A stretch of DNA of 64,000 nt from Paracentrotus lividus (GCA_940671915.1 CALNVZ010003433.1:28168962-28232961), one strand, 5' to 3'; shown: positions 11,642 to 25,187, numbered from the stretch's first letter. Numbers and translations are program-made. The notes: a model not told the origin generated them from the letters alone.

Positions 11642-13548
11642 CAGTTTTTCTTTTTATATAGTTCGTTTATTTTTCAGGTGTAGACTGCTCAAAATCGAAA
11701 TGCAAGGCATTATTTCTTTGTCAATTAAAGCTTGGGATGAAAACGATTCCTGCAAGACTTTAATGTTGTAACGACCGCTGGGGAGGTAGGGAGGAATTAA
11801 GGAAGAAGATGCATTGTTTCTGTGATATTATATCAATGAGGAAGACAGAAAGTTCAAATCCACCATGAATGATGATAATTATTAACAAAAAAACAAAACA
11901 AAAAACAAACAAACAAACAAACAAACAAAAAAAGGCAAAACAAAGCAAATGACAGGAGGCATTCTTTTTCTGCATGGGATCTGTTGATATTTCTTACTAT
12001 TTTGGATTATTAAGTTGTTTATAATTCAAGCCTATGTCAAGAATGGGGTATCATTGGAAACTCAGAATATCTGGTTTTGTAAAAAAAAAAAAAAAAAAAA
12101 AAAATTTACTTTGGCTACGTTTGGTAGTTTTGATGATGCATCACTTTATATTGTGTTTTTATAGACATCCTTCTTTTCTGAATTTGAAAAAACGAGTGAA
12201 TTCACCGCTGTTGGATATGAGATTAATAAGAGAAACCGTTTCAAAGTATTACCGTGATATACATAAATGTTACATGCAAAAGTTGGGGTATGATTTATGT
12301 AAAAAAAAAAACAAAAAAAAAACAAACCATTGTGATAATTCATTATTAAAGAGTCTGCAAGTCAACTTAGGAAATTTTCATGTTACGGCTGTTTTACAGG
12401 CCTATGCATATTTCCTCTATGTTTCATTGTGAAGCATCGTGAGAGGATGATTAAGTGTCGCAGGAGATGTAGATCAGAACGAGGCTAAATCCAAATTGGC
12501 GTAGAGAACAGAAGATGCCTCTGATAATGAGGTCATATTGTACCAGTATATATCTCAACGTAAAATGTGCGCTAACACACTTTGTCCTTTAACCTATAGG
12601 CCTATAATGAGAAAATCTAAAAATTGATTTTATATCACAAATTATAACAAATATTTGCAATTGAATTTGAAACCTGTTGCGGGAAACGTTTATTTCAAAT
12701 TTTATTTGGAAATTTGATCCAATACTTTAAAGTAATACCTTTATTTTGGCTAATTTCTATCGGAAATATCTTCGGTTTTCTTTAGGAGCATCTAATTTCG
12801 TTCTATTGCAATGTAAACTATATTTTACTTTAGGTATGTCTACTCTATTATAAGGTTGCACACCAACATCACAGTGGGGCACCTTTTACAAATGAACAAT
12901 TTTTAACCTTAAATGTGCTCCCCGCTGTAAAGGACTTGGTACAAAGTTGCCCCTTAAAATTTGTTCCCAGTGTGATAATTTATAGGTGAACCTTTTAAAG
13001 TATATATTCATGGTTTTCTAACGGAGTTTTATACTAATTTTAGTTCATTGTTCATAAGCGAATGCAAAATATTGAACAATCGTCAGGACACCTTCCCCAG
13101 GAGAACCACAGGAATGGGAATATCCAAGTTTTGGTGATATAATGAACATTGGTTCATTGTGAAAATTGGTTCATTCTGAAAATATTTAATAGTCTTTGTG
13201 TTAAAGATTGCATGTTAAGTTCATCTGTAATTCATATAAATTATGCATATTGAAAAAAAAAAAAATGAGATTAAAGATTTCTTTGATTTCTCTAATATAA
13301 AACGCGTTGAACATCATTCGAACTGCTTAGACCAAAAAAAAAAAAAAAAATTTAGAAAAGAAATAGAAAACGAAATTAGCTAAAAAGGAACAGTATGCAC
13401 CCAATAGAAGAAGACAAAAGTAAACCGAAAAGTAAAAAAACACAAAACAATAGATTAAAGTGTAATTACATAGGCCTACATAAAGTACGATTACATTTGG
13501 ATTACATTCCATTTAAAAAAAAGAAGAAATAAATGAACGGATTCTTAC
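11642..13548. other. No gene recognised
   Basis: The stretch holds a (CAAA)n-like run near 11885-11935, several poly-A tracts (12081-12103, about 12301-12324, 13251-13265, 13334-13350) and AT-rich spacer. Short reading frames here are low-complexity. Confidence 0.5.
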
Positions 13549-13655
13549 CTATTTTCCTCCTTTGTACCAGCTGGAAGAACAAGTGTGTCCACTTTCCCCG
13601 TCTTCACTGGGCAATTATTACGCTTGTTTTGACACGATGCGCTTTGGGTAATGAC
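13549..13655 (-). CDS. Possible single coding exon, unidentified
   Basis: On the minus strand about 36 codons stay open and end at AAATAG followed by GTAAGA, a good donor site. The peptide includes CPVKTGKVDTLVLPAGTKE, which is of ordinary composition unlike the surrounding AT-rich noise. A candidate acceptor AG lies just upstream. No family is recognised and no adjoining exon was found, so this may be chance. Confidence 0.2.
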
Positions 13656-13860
13656 TGGTCATCCCTGGTTCGCGAATATTTATACGGTTCACCCTTTTTC
13701 TATTCGACGGACAACCTGCGTTTTAGCCACAGGGTGTTTATAATAAATAAGAAATCGCGTTATGTAATTTATGGTCATTTGATGTTGGCTGATTAAATTT
13801 TGGATGGGATTGATAGACAATGGCCATCTATGATTGGCTGTACACCAGCTTCCACAGCTT

Positions 13861-13902
<42 letters not shown>

Positions 13903-13922
13903 TAATATATAAATAATAAATA

Positions 13923-13969
<47 letters not shown>

Positions 13970-13970
13970 G

Positions 13971-14002
<32 letters not shown>
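13861..14002 (+). repeat. (TAA)n / (ATAATG)n microsatellite
   Basis: Long TAA runs are interrupted by an ATGATA-type stretch. Confidence 0.95.
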
Positions 14003-14003
<1 letters not shown>

Positions 14004-16289
14004 TACTATGATGATAATTCATTTGTATTTCTGTAGTCGTCCCCTTTGGTAGGTAATGATTGGTTCTGGTCGTTTCCAGCCCTTAGGAATAGGCAAGCTT
14101 TCCTTTTCAGAGGATAAGAAAATGATGGACAAAGGTATCATAACCATGATGTCTGTGCTTTTGAATTAAATATAACAATACAATAATCAATAAGGCTTTT
14201 ATTTCTATTTTTTAAGAAGGTGGCTAATTATTTGTTTCCCCAGGAGTGTACATTCCCCCAGGCCATAGATAATACCACAAGTCGCATTTAAGGGTATATA
14301 CTGACGATTTCCTAAAGCGCTCACAGTATATACGAGTGTTTACTAAAAAATATATAGAGTATGATAAGTTTTCATTTATTTGCATTTTCATTGTATACTT
14401 GTTTGGAATTACACAGAATATATACACCCAAAATTAGGATCATGAGGTTCATTGAGTGATTTACAGCAAAACTCATAAATGACCATAAAATTAATTAGTT
14501 TTAATAAAAAGATATTATTTTGGAAAAACTAACTAAACATTCTTGTAGATTACATCGCACCTACAATCGTGCAAATTTGTGCGGTGATCACGCGATTGCG
14601 GCCAAGATCTGACCCCCCCCGCCAAAAAACCCATAATAATAATAAAATGGGATTAGGGTTAATAGTGGTTGTGGTTTAACGGCATGCATTAACATGCATT
14701 GCTCTTTTTGAGGCCAGTCGCTACAGGACGTTCACAAAAAATCACCTAAAATAATAAAGAGTGTGGATGACGGATGTCTTTTATTAAATAAATTATTTTG
14801 AAGTCAGGACATAGGTCTACTTAAATATTTTCCTTCTTTTCTTTGTGTATTTTGGGGGTATTTTTTGTCCCCTTTTTTTGACGCTCTTTCTTTATGTTAT
14901 ATATTCAATTTTCTTTCTCCTCTTCTTTTTTTACGTGTTTTGTTTGTCATGTTCTATTTTTCTCTCTTAAAAATATTCTGCGTTTGTTTTTGAGACACTC
15001 CCGTAAGCCACCTTTTCATGACGGACGTTATATGGAGACAGCATGAGTAACGTCGTAGAATGTTCAAAAAGAAAAAAAAAAAAAAAAAAAAAAATGTAGT
15101 GATTATTAGAGTTGTTTACGAAATAGGGTCGTGTAAAATATGGCATAAGTGATCACCTTCTCAAGGTGCATTTATTCAAACTTGAAGTCAATTATAAAGC
15201 GGTAAAGTGCAAGCTAACACCTGCTCCAATCAGCTACAGTCACACTCGTGAAGCCGACTCGAGATCAGCCACTCACTTGTTTGTGTTTCTCTATGGACAA
15301 TGATGGAAGCTTGCACGGAGTTCAAGCAAATATGTAGTTAAATCCTTAAACTAAAGCCGTATTTGTTGCCATTTGTAATTTTTATGTTCAGGATCTTTAA
15401 TTAATGAATATGAACTAATATCTTTATATGTAATATATTAATTTGACCTGCAAGAAGTTCAACAAAGTGATGTTTTAGATTTTGAATTTACACCAACATA
15501 ATGTTAAACATTTTCTGTTGACACTAATCTATAACCGAAAATTAACTCAATATGTTAAACAGCAACTGGTTGTTGCATAGTGCACAATATATTTTTTTGG
15601 TAAATTTTTTCTTCTTCTTTTATTTATTGTATTCTAAATTTCTGGCCTTCAAGAAGTAGGAAAGTGAATACCTAAATTCAAACCCTCGGACTTAAGAGGC
15701 AAATAACCTATATGAATATGCCTCAATAATGGAAAATTGGGTAGCTGCAATATTCAAGTGACAGAGCTAGTACGCTAATTTGAAACTTTCTTGTCGGAAC
15801 AACTTAAATATAAAATAATTTTATTGTTTATTTTGTTATTATTATTTGATCGAATGTTGATCGAATCTCGTTCAAACTCGCTGTGTTTCCTTTGAAGCAC
15901 CACGCTTTCAGTATTCGATTTTCCTTCGTGATTACACAAAACTTGAAACTCAAGACAGATCAAAAAGTTTGATAGAAATTGCTAATGGATGATTATCATT
16001 TGATCACCTAGATAAAACAAGTGGTTAGCTGTACTTACGTTTGTCTTGACGTAAGCGAAAGCTGTAAAATGCAACACTTATTACATGTAAGTAATAAATA
16101 ATAAATAATAGATATCTATCTTAAGGAGTTATTAGCGACCTAGCAGACTGTCAACATAACTATCAAAGGGAGATTTTATCCTCAAAATACGTTGGTTGAA
16201 ATAAAAGCGGTAAAATTAGAGCTTTACCACTCGAGATAAAGCGACAGGTCCTTCAGTCCTCGCTCGGACACTGATGTATAATAGATAAT
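14003..16289. other. No gene recognised
   Basis: AT-rich spacer with a short C run near 14612 and a poly-A tract at 15069-15094. No recognisable protein or RNA. Confidence 0.5.
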
Positions 16290-16444
<155 letters not shown>

Positions 16445-16576
16445 ATTATATAAATGTATATAAGTGTGATGAGACTCATCTTTTCTAACATGGCGACGTT
16501 TGTCCAGAAAATATAAATGTGTAAGAAGAAAAAGTCTAGGACAGGTATCGCGACGTAGCTTTCTAATACATTTATA

Positions 16577-17406
16577 CCGAGTGAGTCAGAAATAACTTTA
16601 CACCTTGAAATTTGTCAATAAAAAGAAAACAAATTTATAAACCCAAAATTATTATACATATTCTGAACGAGTAACTCCTCTCGCATCTTCTGGTACCGAT
16701 TTTGTGTGGCATGTCTTTACGCTTGGATGAACACGACGCATTGTTTGCGAACATGTAAATTTCGAATTTTGCAAGGGTGGGGATGAAATTAAAACAACAA
16801 AAGCTGATAAAAAAGCAACTCCCCCATGAATAAAATAACATAACTTTAAAAAAAATTGTTTGAGCCAAATAACTTTGCAAGAGTGTTGCTACAGTTATCG
16901 ACTAGATTCTGTGTAAAAATTAAATTGATTCATCAAGTAATCCATGAATGAATACACATCAAAAAGTAAACTGTCACTGAAAGACCTAAAAAGGCCTCTT
17001 AATACTTTGGAAAGTGATTATTTTGTCTGTGACGTATGCTCACTCATGCCTGACTCTACAGATCTATCTCATTTTCACACAAAATGTATTCGATATGGTA
17101 ACAAGGCCTCTGCCAAGTTATTTAGCGCAAGACATTTTCGTTAAAAAGTTATGCTATTTTAATCAGGATGGAGTTGCTTTTTTGCTGATTTTGTGTTTGA
17201 TTTTACTCCCACTTTTGCACAATTCAAAATTTACATATTCGCAAACAATGCGCCGTGTTCATCCAAGCGTAAAAGATAAAACACACAACATTGGTACCAA
17301 AAGAGGAGTTACACTTTCAGAAATAGTATAACAATTTGGGGTTATAAATTGGTTTTCTTTTTATAGAACATTTTTCTAGGTTTAAAGTTTTTTCCGACTC
17401 ACTCGG
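16577..17406. mobile_element. TA-flanked foldback element, family A, copy 2
   Basis: It starts CCGAGTGAGTCAGAAA and ends TTTCCGACTCACTCGG, with TA directly outside (16575-16576, 17407-17408). Left and right halves pair over several hundred bases, for example the tgtttgcgaacatgtaaatt block against aatttacatattcgcaaaca. The 830-bp element has no transposase. A TA microsatellite abuts its right end. Confidence 0.85.
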
Positions 17407-17442
<36 letters not shown>

Positions 17443-17532
17443 ATACATACAGTTGTCCAACAAAAAATGCTAATGGCACTTTGGATGGGTATAATATTAA
17501 AATTACAACATTGTGTTGTTTATATCTTTATA

Positions 17533-19095
17533 CACTGTTAGAAAATTTCTCCTTAAAAACAGGAAAGTTCCTGCAGCAGAATCTCGAGAACACCAGTAAT
17601 CTTACTGCACAAATTTGCAGTGAAATTACAGAAAATTGGTAAATGAAGAATGAAAATTTACAAATTTTCTATAATAAATACTTTTTTTCTTTTTTTCAAA
17701 CAGACCTGTTCTGTTAAATTGCAGAAAATTTCCCGTTAAAAAATATACAGAATGATTCTGTCATACATACACTGTTCGTCATAAGGGTGGAATATTTTTT
17801 TTTGCCGCTATAGCGACATGATTTGCTCTGACTCCAATTTCTTGAATATGTTTGTCCCTGCTTTTACTTTTTGGACCCTGGCTATATCTTGGACATTCTC
17901 TCAACCCTTCAAGTGGACCGTTTTCCAAAAAAACATTTGTCAACCCCTGTGATGCCCATTTTTGTCATTTTTTCTCATTTTGGGGCCCCTTTTTGTTTCC
18001 CCGGCCGATCAAGCCCCCCTCAGTCCTACCCCAGGAAACGCGACTGAGGTGTACTGTTTTATATTGTTCTTTAAGTTAAATCTATATTGCTGGGGACAGG
18101 CTTAGGTCATTTGTCTAGGGGAGGGGGTTGAAGTAAAAAACGAGATTGGTGAAAATTCGGAATATTTTATTCCATCTTTATGCTGAAAACAAAAGAAATT
18201 AAAAACCACCTTAACCCTTAAATATCATCATTTTCCCTTTAAATTTTGTTTAGCCTCGATGACAGAGGCTGTAAAAAGTCATTATTGATAATATTTTATT
18301 TTGGTTTATGTTTGGTTGAGATTTACAAATAATTTACGGAAGATAAAAATTTCCATGGTGTAAAAATGAATGAATGAATGTTGAACCCCAATCAAAATAA
18401 ATTTTTGATCCCTCCCCTAGACAAAAGAGGCGAGCCTGTAACCATAACTCTAGATTTAATTTAAAGAACAATACAAATCTCCACCTCAGATGTATTTCGT
18501 TGGGATAGGACTAATGGGGCCTTGGTGGGTCGCGTGAACAAAAAGGGGGCCCAAAAATAAGAAAAAATGACGGAAATGGCCATTTTCTGGGGGTGACAAA
18601 CTTTTTTGAAGAAAAATCCCCGGGAAGGGTTGAAGGAACGTCCCAGATATACCAGGATCCCAGAAAGTGAAAGCGGTGACAAACACATTCAAGTATTAAT
18701 AACGGAGCAACATAATGTCGCTTGAGCCAGAAAAAAATATTCATCTTTATGACGAACAGTGTATACAGAATGATTCTGTATTTTTTTTCTCCTAAAAAAA
18801 AAACAGAAAAAAGTTCCTGCAGCAGAACTTCCAGAACTCCTGTAATCTTACTGCACAATTGGTAACACAATTTACAGTAAATAACAGTACAATTACAGAA
18901 AGATGGTATATGGGGTATGTAAATTTACAAATTTCCTGTAATAAAAAGCCTTTTTTCCTTTTAAGAACAGACCTGTTCTGTTAATTTTCAGAAAAATTTC
19001 CCGTTATAAAAATACACAGAATTATATTATCATACATAATACAGAACGGTTCTGTATTTTTCTCTCTGTAAAATCTTCTGTTTTTTTTAACAGTG
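17533..19095. mobile_element. TA-flanked element family D, hosting a nested family C copy
   Basis: The ends CACTGTTAGAAAA and TTTTTTTTAACAGTG are inverted with TA outside (17531-17532, 19096-19097). Two direct copies of a block of about 240 bp (containing AAGTTCCTGCAGCAGAA) lie at about 17555-17768 and 18764-19060, split by the family C element at 17770-18761. It may be one element with internal repeats or two fused copies. Confidence 0.65.
17770..18761. mobile_element. TA-flanked foldback element, family C, copy 2 (nested)
   Basis: It starts CACTGTTCGTCATAA and ends TTATGACGAACAGTG with TA outside (17768-17769, 18762-18763). It shares the GGGGCCCCTTTTTG block and the overall hairpin plan with 8800-9756. 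It sits inside the family D element, so it inserted later. Confidence 0.8.
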
Positions 19096-19097
19096 TA

Positions 19098-19955
19098 CCC
19101 GTAAACTTCAATTCGTTGTCTACAACTGGATGAATTTTATGTGATATGGTCCAATAATCACAAAGATATGAGCATTATTTTCTCACGCATCAGGAAACCT
19201 CTCCATCCAAGTTTTGTATTGTATTAAGTAGTACTGGGTGTATCGAATAAAAGCAAACCCAAGTTTTGATCATCAATAATAATAACAAAATATTATGATG
19301 GTAATTATGAAATTTATATCATTGTAAATTGCAACTCATTACCATTCTAATGAAACCTCTATCGGCTCACCAATATCACGCATCGCTGAACCCATTGTTT
19401 TATGTCTTGCAAAGTTGTGAGTGGTTTCACTTTTACGCTCGTTGAGATGGGTTGTTTCAATGTGCCTAAAAAGGGAACCAAACTTTGATCATCTATAATT
19501 TCAAAATATTATAGTGGTGATGTAAAGTTTATATCACTGAAAAGTGCAAACTCATTAACATTTAATGAATCCTCTCTCAGATCACCAATGCCATGCATCA
19601 CTGAACCCCATTGTTCTGAAAATATCTCGCAAGAATTGTGATTGATGCACTGTCATGTTTTTACATTATCCATGTTGAACTTAAGGCTCTCTGGCTGTCG
19701 TGAGCTGTAACATGAAGAAATTACCTGGATAGTAAGCTTGATGGACTAAATAAGTAGGCATTTCAAGGAGCATGAAAAGGAACAATCACATTTTGCGAGA
19801 AAATTTTCAGAACAATTGGGTTTAATACAGAACTTGGATGGAGAGGTTTCTAATGCGTGATGAAAAAATGCTCATATCTTTGTGATTATTGGACCATATC
19901 ACATTAATTTGTAATCCAGTTGTTGGAAATGAATTGCAATTTACAGGTGTAAAGA
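19098..19955. repeat. Foldback with a family-B-like core
   Basis: The outer arms (about 19105-19215 and 19825-19950) are inverted copies, including cacaaagatatgagcatt and its complement. The core begins near 19220 with a degraded CAGGGTG-type end followed by the module found in family B (tgatcatcaataat ... ctgaaccccattgt). It looks like a family B relative with additional outer arms. Confidence 0.6.
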
Positions 19956-19959
19956 TAAA

Positions 19960-20784
19960 CCGAGTGAGTCAGAAAAACTAGACATCTAAGAAAATGTCAA
20001 TAAAAAGAAAATCAATTAATGGACCCCAAATTATTATACATACTCTCAAAAAGCAACTTTCCAGCATCTTCTGGTACCATTTTGTGTGGTATGTCTTTAC
20101 GCTTCGATGAACGCGACGCATTGTTTGCGAACATATCAATTTCGAATTGTGCACAGAGTGGGGATAAGATGGAAACAACAAAACGGAACAAAAGCAACTC
20201 CATCTTGAATAAAAATAGCATAAACTTTTTAAGAAAAAGTTTGAACCAAAACACTTTGCAAGTGTTTGTTATAGTTATCGACTAGAATCTGTGTTAGATT
20301 GATTCATCAAGTAATCCACGAATGAGTACACATCAAGAAGTAAATATTGTCACTGACAGACTAAAAAAGACTTCTTAATAAGTGATTATTTTGTCTTTGA
20401 CGTGTGCTCACTCATGCCTGACTCCACAGATCTATCTTATTTCGCACAAAATGTAGTTGATACGTGTCACACAAAACCCCTCTTAAGTTATTTATCGCAG
20501 GACATTTTCGTTAAAAGTTATGCTTTATTAATCCGGATGGAGTTTTTTTTTTAATAGATTTTTGTTGTTTTGATTTTACTCCATCTTTTGCACATTCAAA
20601 ATTTACATGTTCGCAATAATGCGCCCTTCGTGTTCATCTAAGCGTAAAGATATAACATACAAAATCGGTACCAAAATGCGGGAAGAGTTATTTTTCGGAA
20701 TATGTATAATAATTTGTGGTTTCTAAATTGGTTGTTGTTTTATTGACAGTTTCCTGGGTGTCTTCTTTTTTCTGACTCACTCGG
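19960..20784. mobile_element. Foldback element, family A, copy 3
   Basis: It starts CCGAGTGAGTCAGAAA and ends TCTGACTCACTCGG. TA is present at the right (20785-20786); the left dinucleotide is AA, probably a mutated TA. The palindromic halves match copy 2 block for block. Confidence 0.8.
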
Positions 20785-20979
20785 TATATTGTAATTGTAA
20801 TTTCCCTTTTCCATAGACCCGTGTACAAAATCCGGTAAACAAATGCCATTTCCTCTATGCAGATTTATATACTGTATATATATATAATAATTATAGTCAT
20901 TTTGAGAAGCTTATAGAATCGAAACCCAATAAGTTTGTTTTAAAAAAGAATTAATTATCTTTTGCAGTATTTCTTGTAG

Positions 20980-21022
<43 letters not shown>

Positions 21023-21266
21023 GCCACATGGATTACGATTATAGCACAGGCCTTAGAATTATTCCAGAAAATAAATCTGAATTTTCATTCCAATTTTATT
21101 TCATTTTATTTCAACACGGTACAAACTACTTCTAAAGGCTTTTCTTCTGTGGGTTCGTGCAGGATTATACAATAATTAATTTCACCATTGCAGAAGCCAA
21201 GTGAACCTTCCATATATTGTAAAAATGTTTGGTGCCCTCTTAAACATCCCATTATTTGGGGGCCAT
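20785..21266. other. Spacer with an (AC)n microsatellite
   Basis: The (CA)n run covers about 20982-21020. The rest is AT-rich and nothing else is recognised. Confidence 0.7.
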
Positions 21267-21879
21267 TAAAAGATGACTCCAGACTGTAGTTGGTATGTTT
21301 AATATAAGGTAAAATTTGAAAAGCACAACACTGAAAATTTTATCAAAATCGAATGAGAAATAGCAAATTTATGAATTTCTTAGGTTTTGAAATTTTTAAG
21401 GAAACAATTCTTTGCATAACCTCATGCATATTTAAATTATCAAGCTGATGATGTCACAATCCCACTACTTCCTTTGTATTTTATTGTGTGAAACACCAAT
21501 TATCCAGATTTTTCTGCCCCAAGGATATAAAAACAGGGATATTTCCTTTTGGAATATTCACGGTCACAAGTGCTTTTATTTATTTCAGTATGAGGGATAG
21601 ATTTTTTTTTAATACGCAATGTATGAAAAAATATGATAAATATGATTTTCAAATAATAAAATACACATGAAATAGTGGGACTATGACATATTCAGTTTGC
21701 TCATTTGAATATATATGTGGTTATGCCAAGAACTGTTTCCTAAAATCTTTCAAAACCTAAGAAATTCATAACTTTGCTATTTCTCATCCGATTTTTTAAT
21801 GAAATGTTCAATGTTGTGCTTTTAAAATTTTACTTTACTTTGCAAAATATTTCAATTTCAGTCTGAAGTCCTCCTTTGA
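21267..21879. repeat. Foldback element
   Basis: The left arm (about 21267-21480) and right arm (about 21680-21879) are imperfect inverted copies: gactccagactg near 21275 pairs with cagtctgaagtc near 21859, and aagcacaacactg pairs with caatgttgtgctt. The loop is about 200 bp. No clear target duplication and no coding capacity. Confidence 0.65.
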
Positions 21880-22852
21880 AATATGTAGGCCTACTGACAT
21901 CAAATCATGGATTGCTTGAACAACTCACGTCTAAAAACATTATTGATGTCAAACGCATTATTAACAGTACATATTATTGTTGGCTAAAATGAAAATTATG
22001 AAAATCTTGTTAGGATATCTATCATTGATCAAGTTGTTAATCTAAATGTTGAAATGAAGCAGCTTTGGTTTCAAATGAGCAATATTATAATTATCGTCCT
22101 TTCGCTTTTTAAGTGAATATTTTTTCAATCTAAATATACCCCTTTCCCCCTCTTCAAATTGTAAAGATATAGTCCCCCGCGAGATCAACCTCTCAACCCA
22201 ACGCCAATGCACACACGAGATTGGCTCAATTAATCTTTTGAGATTAAGAAAAGAAGAAGTTGTGTATGGAGTAGGTAAACTAACCAAACAATCAACCGGG
22301 CATACATATAGTTGGGTAGAAACTTCCTTTTACACCAAACTAGCATTCAGTTCAAAGTTCAAGTTAAACAATAATATTTACAGTGTACAGTATTTTCATT
22401 TCATTGATTGTATTATTATGTTTACTCTCAGAATTGAGTTGAGGTCAGTAATCTATGTAAATAGATCGCGGAATTGAAGTTGTACACACGGGTATATTCT
22501 AAACAAGGTTATCGTAGGTCTACTATCAGCATGACGTTCGAAGTTTAAGTGAAAGATATAAAACAATATTTATGAAGCATTCGGAATTCAATGATTTTCT
22601 TATAGCTATATGAGCATTGAGAACCTGCAGTTTAGAAAGCCTATGAATAGACCTTGGAACTAAAACTGCACAACTGCGCACGCTACGTACATTAGTACAT
22701 TAAGTTCAAAGGTAGGCTTGTATATTTATTTTACAATATTGCACGTCTACAATAGCAAATAATATACTATAAAAGGGGACAAGGTTATATAATTATAGAC
22801 ATGCCAGATTAGAATTACTCAATACGTTGACATGTATACTATTTGTGAGTGT
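21880..22852. other. No gene recognised
   Basis: Mostly unique-looking AT-rich sequence up to the gap. Short frames at 22042-22287 (minus) and 22238-22477 (plus) overlap each other and carry no known motif. Confidence 0.5.
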
Positions 22853-22952
22853 NNNNNNNNNNNNNNNNNNNNNNNNNNNNNNNNNNNNNNNNNNNNNNNN
22901 NNNNNNNNNNNNNNNNNNNNNNNNNNNNNNNNNNNNNNNNNNNNNNNNNNNN
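22853..22952. other. Assembly gap of exactly 100 N
   Basis: A run of exactly 100 N is usually a placeholder of unknown true length. Translated frames crossing it are meaningless. Confidence 0.99.
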
Positions 22953-23248
22953 GAATGATGCATTATCAGCCGCTGTTTGTAAGCGTTGCAGAAATAAACG
23001 CGCACATTCCAATCCGCATAGACCACCTGTTTACGCAGGAAGTGTCAACAGTGTGATACAATACCCGCGTATGTTACATACCGGGCGCGCCAACGGTTCA
23101 ATAGAACTGGGTCAACAATAAATGCGTACATTACATTCCTGGCGCCCCATTTCAACATGTAAACATGTTGATCAACCCACATTTTATCAGCCATTTAATA
23201 AACCATTTTAAATCGTCTTTGACTCTTTAAATTTCATTAAATACATGT

Positions 23249-23472
23249 GCCCATATTACCTGCACATACAGTTAATATGAGCACTTTGGTAATGACGTCA
23301 ACATTTGAATATTGCAGACAGGGGGTTCGGTGATAATTGTTTTTCTTCACAATAAAAGTTAGAGGCAGTAGTTATTGATTCATATAACAAAGATTAGACT
23401 GTGTGTCATTTCGTAATTTTATGCAAATTAGGCAAATGAGCTTAGGGGCCCATATTACCTGCATGTACCCTA
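23249..23472 (+). repeat. Dispersed repeat family K, copy 1
   Basis: The stretch begins and ends with the same direct phrase, GCCCATATTACCTGCA, and matches 38127-38343 almost throughout (tgacgtcaacatttgaatattgcagaca, ttcttcacaataaaagtta, atgcaaatgagcttagg). It is non-coding. Confidence 0.75.
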
Positions 23473-23968
23473 GTGCTCGTATAAATAACTTAGAAATTAT
23501 AAAATAACCAGTTGTATGACTGTAGCTCCTCCCCGAGTACATATTTTGTGAAAGGTTACCAAAACACAAGGAAAATATTTTACTTAAAATTTAGGTAAAG
23601 CTAAAAGTATCAATTTCATATACTCTTCGTTATTATTTCATAGTCGTACTAAAAACAAAATTATCATCTAAATGCTCAAGTTATATTCATTGTTCATATC
23701 AATTTCTTTTTACCTTACCGAGCCAGGATTCTATCGTCTCATTTATTTTATTTCCTTTAAAAAATATTTTCTTAGATTATGATAATCATGTCTTATTATT
23801 GAATATCATGCCACACATACACACACACACACAACACACACACACACACAACACACACCACAAAACAAAACAGGCTCGTTGATCCACTGGGTTAGGCGGC
23901 AGGTTATGATTACAATATACAAAATTGCAATACAATGACGATTCGAATAACATTTCAATAACACATAA
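23473..23968. other. Spacer with a (CA)n microsatellite
   Basis: The (CA)n tract is at about 23814-23862. Nothing else is recognised. Confidence 0.7.
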
Positions 23969-23970
23969 TA

Positions 23971-25003
23971 CAGGGTGACCCAGAAAAAAGGAACCAACTT
24001 GATCATCAATAATTTCAAAAATATTACCATAGTGATTATAATTTTATATCACTGGAAGTGCAACTCATTACCATTTTAATGATACCTTGCTCAGCTCACC
24101 AATGTCACGCATCACTGAACCCAATTGTTTTGAAAATGTCTTGCAAAATTGTGAGTGGTTCACTTTCACGCTCATTGAGATGGTTGTTGCAATGTGCCTA
24201 AAAAGGGAACCCAACTTTCATCATCAATCATTTAAAAACATGACAGTGGTAATTATGACGTTTATATCACTGGAAAGTGCCACTCATTATCATTTTATTG
24301 ATATCTCTTTCAGCTCGCCAATGTCACGCATCACTGAACCCCATTGTTCTGAAAATATCTTGAAAAATTGTGATTGATGCACTGTCATGCTTCTTACATC
24401 TCCACGGAGAACTAAAGGTTCTCTGGGGTGTTGTGAGCAGTAACATGATGAAATTACCTGGATGGTAAGATTAACGGACTAAATAAGTAGACATTTCAAC
24501 CCATTTATCAACCCATTTATTAAAGTCACCGGAATGCTCTACTTAGATTGTTTAGGACCTTAAAAGCAACTCATCTCAAGGAGCATGAAAGAGAACATAT
24601 CCCAATTTTGCGAGACAATTTTCAAAACAATGGGGTTCAGTGATGCATGGTATTGGTGAGCTGAGAGAGGTATCATTAGAGATGGTAATGAGTTGTACTT
24701 TCCATTGATATAAACTTCTTAATCACCACTGAATACGTTGAAATTATTGTGATCAAAGTTGGGTTTCCTTTCCAGGCACATTCACACAAACATCTCGAGG
24801 TGCATGAAAGTGAACCACGCACAATTTACAAGACTTTTTAGAACAATGGGGTTCAGCGAAGCATGATATTGGTGAGGTGAGAGAGATATCATTAGAATGG
24901 TAATAGTTCCACTTAAAGTGATATAATTTCATAATCCCCATTGCGAATATTTTTGAAATTATGGTTGATCAAAGTTGGGTTTCCTTTTTTCTGGGTCACC
25001 CTG
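23971..25003. mobile_element. TA-flanked foldback element, family B, copy 1
   Basis: It starts CAGGGTGACCCAGAAAAAA and ends TTTTTTCTGGGTCACCCTG with TA outside (23969-23970, 25004-25005). The interior has a module of about 190-200 bp (catcactgaacccca ... attgt) twice in one orientation and then in the opposite one, giving a long hairpin. The second copy is at 49438-50246. It ends only about 270 bp before the first clear LRR exon. Confidence 0.85.
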
Positions 25004-25104
25004 TATAATTATGTCCAACAGGAATTGCAGTATAAACAAGGTAATCATGAAAAGGTTATCACGTTAGGTACAATATTATAAACTATACAAATGTATTTCA
25101 AAAG

Positions 25105-25187
25105 AAATCTCTCTGTTAATCAGATTTACAAAATTTAGTAGGAAACACTTCCATCAAAGTTAGTTGGACTAGAAATATATCAGTAAT
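25105..25187 (+). pseudogene. Possible decayed LRR unit upstream of the array
   Basis: Downstream of an AG near 25104 the sequence aligns loosely with the LRR exon plan: an NQI triplet, then I, then two stop codons where ME is expected, then LxxKLVGLE-like residues. It is followed by tttgtatctttggggtaaaa, which resembles the start of the array intron. It would be an older, dead unit. The alignment is by eye only. Confidence 0.3.

Noticed and set aside
22793-23121. Frames across the 100-N gap
   Set aside because: Continuity through N is not evidence of coding.
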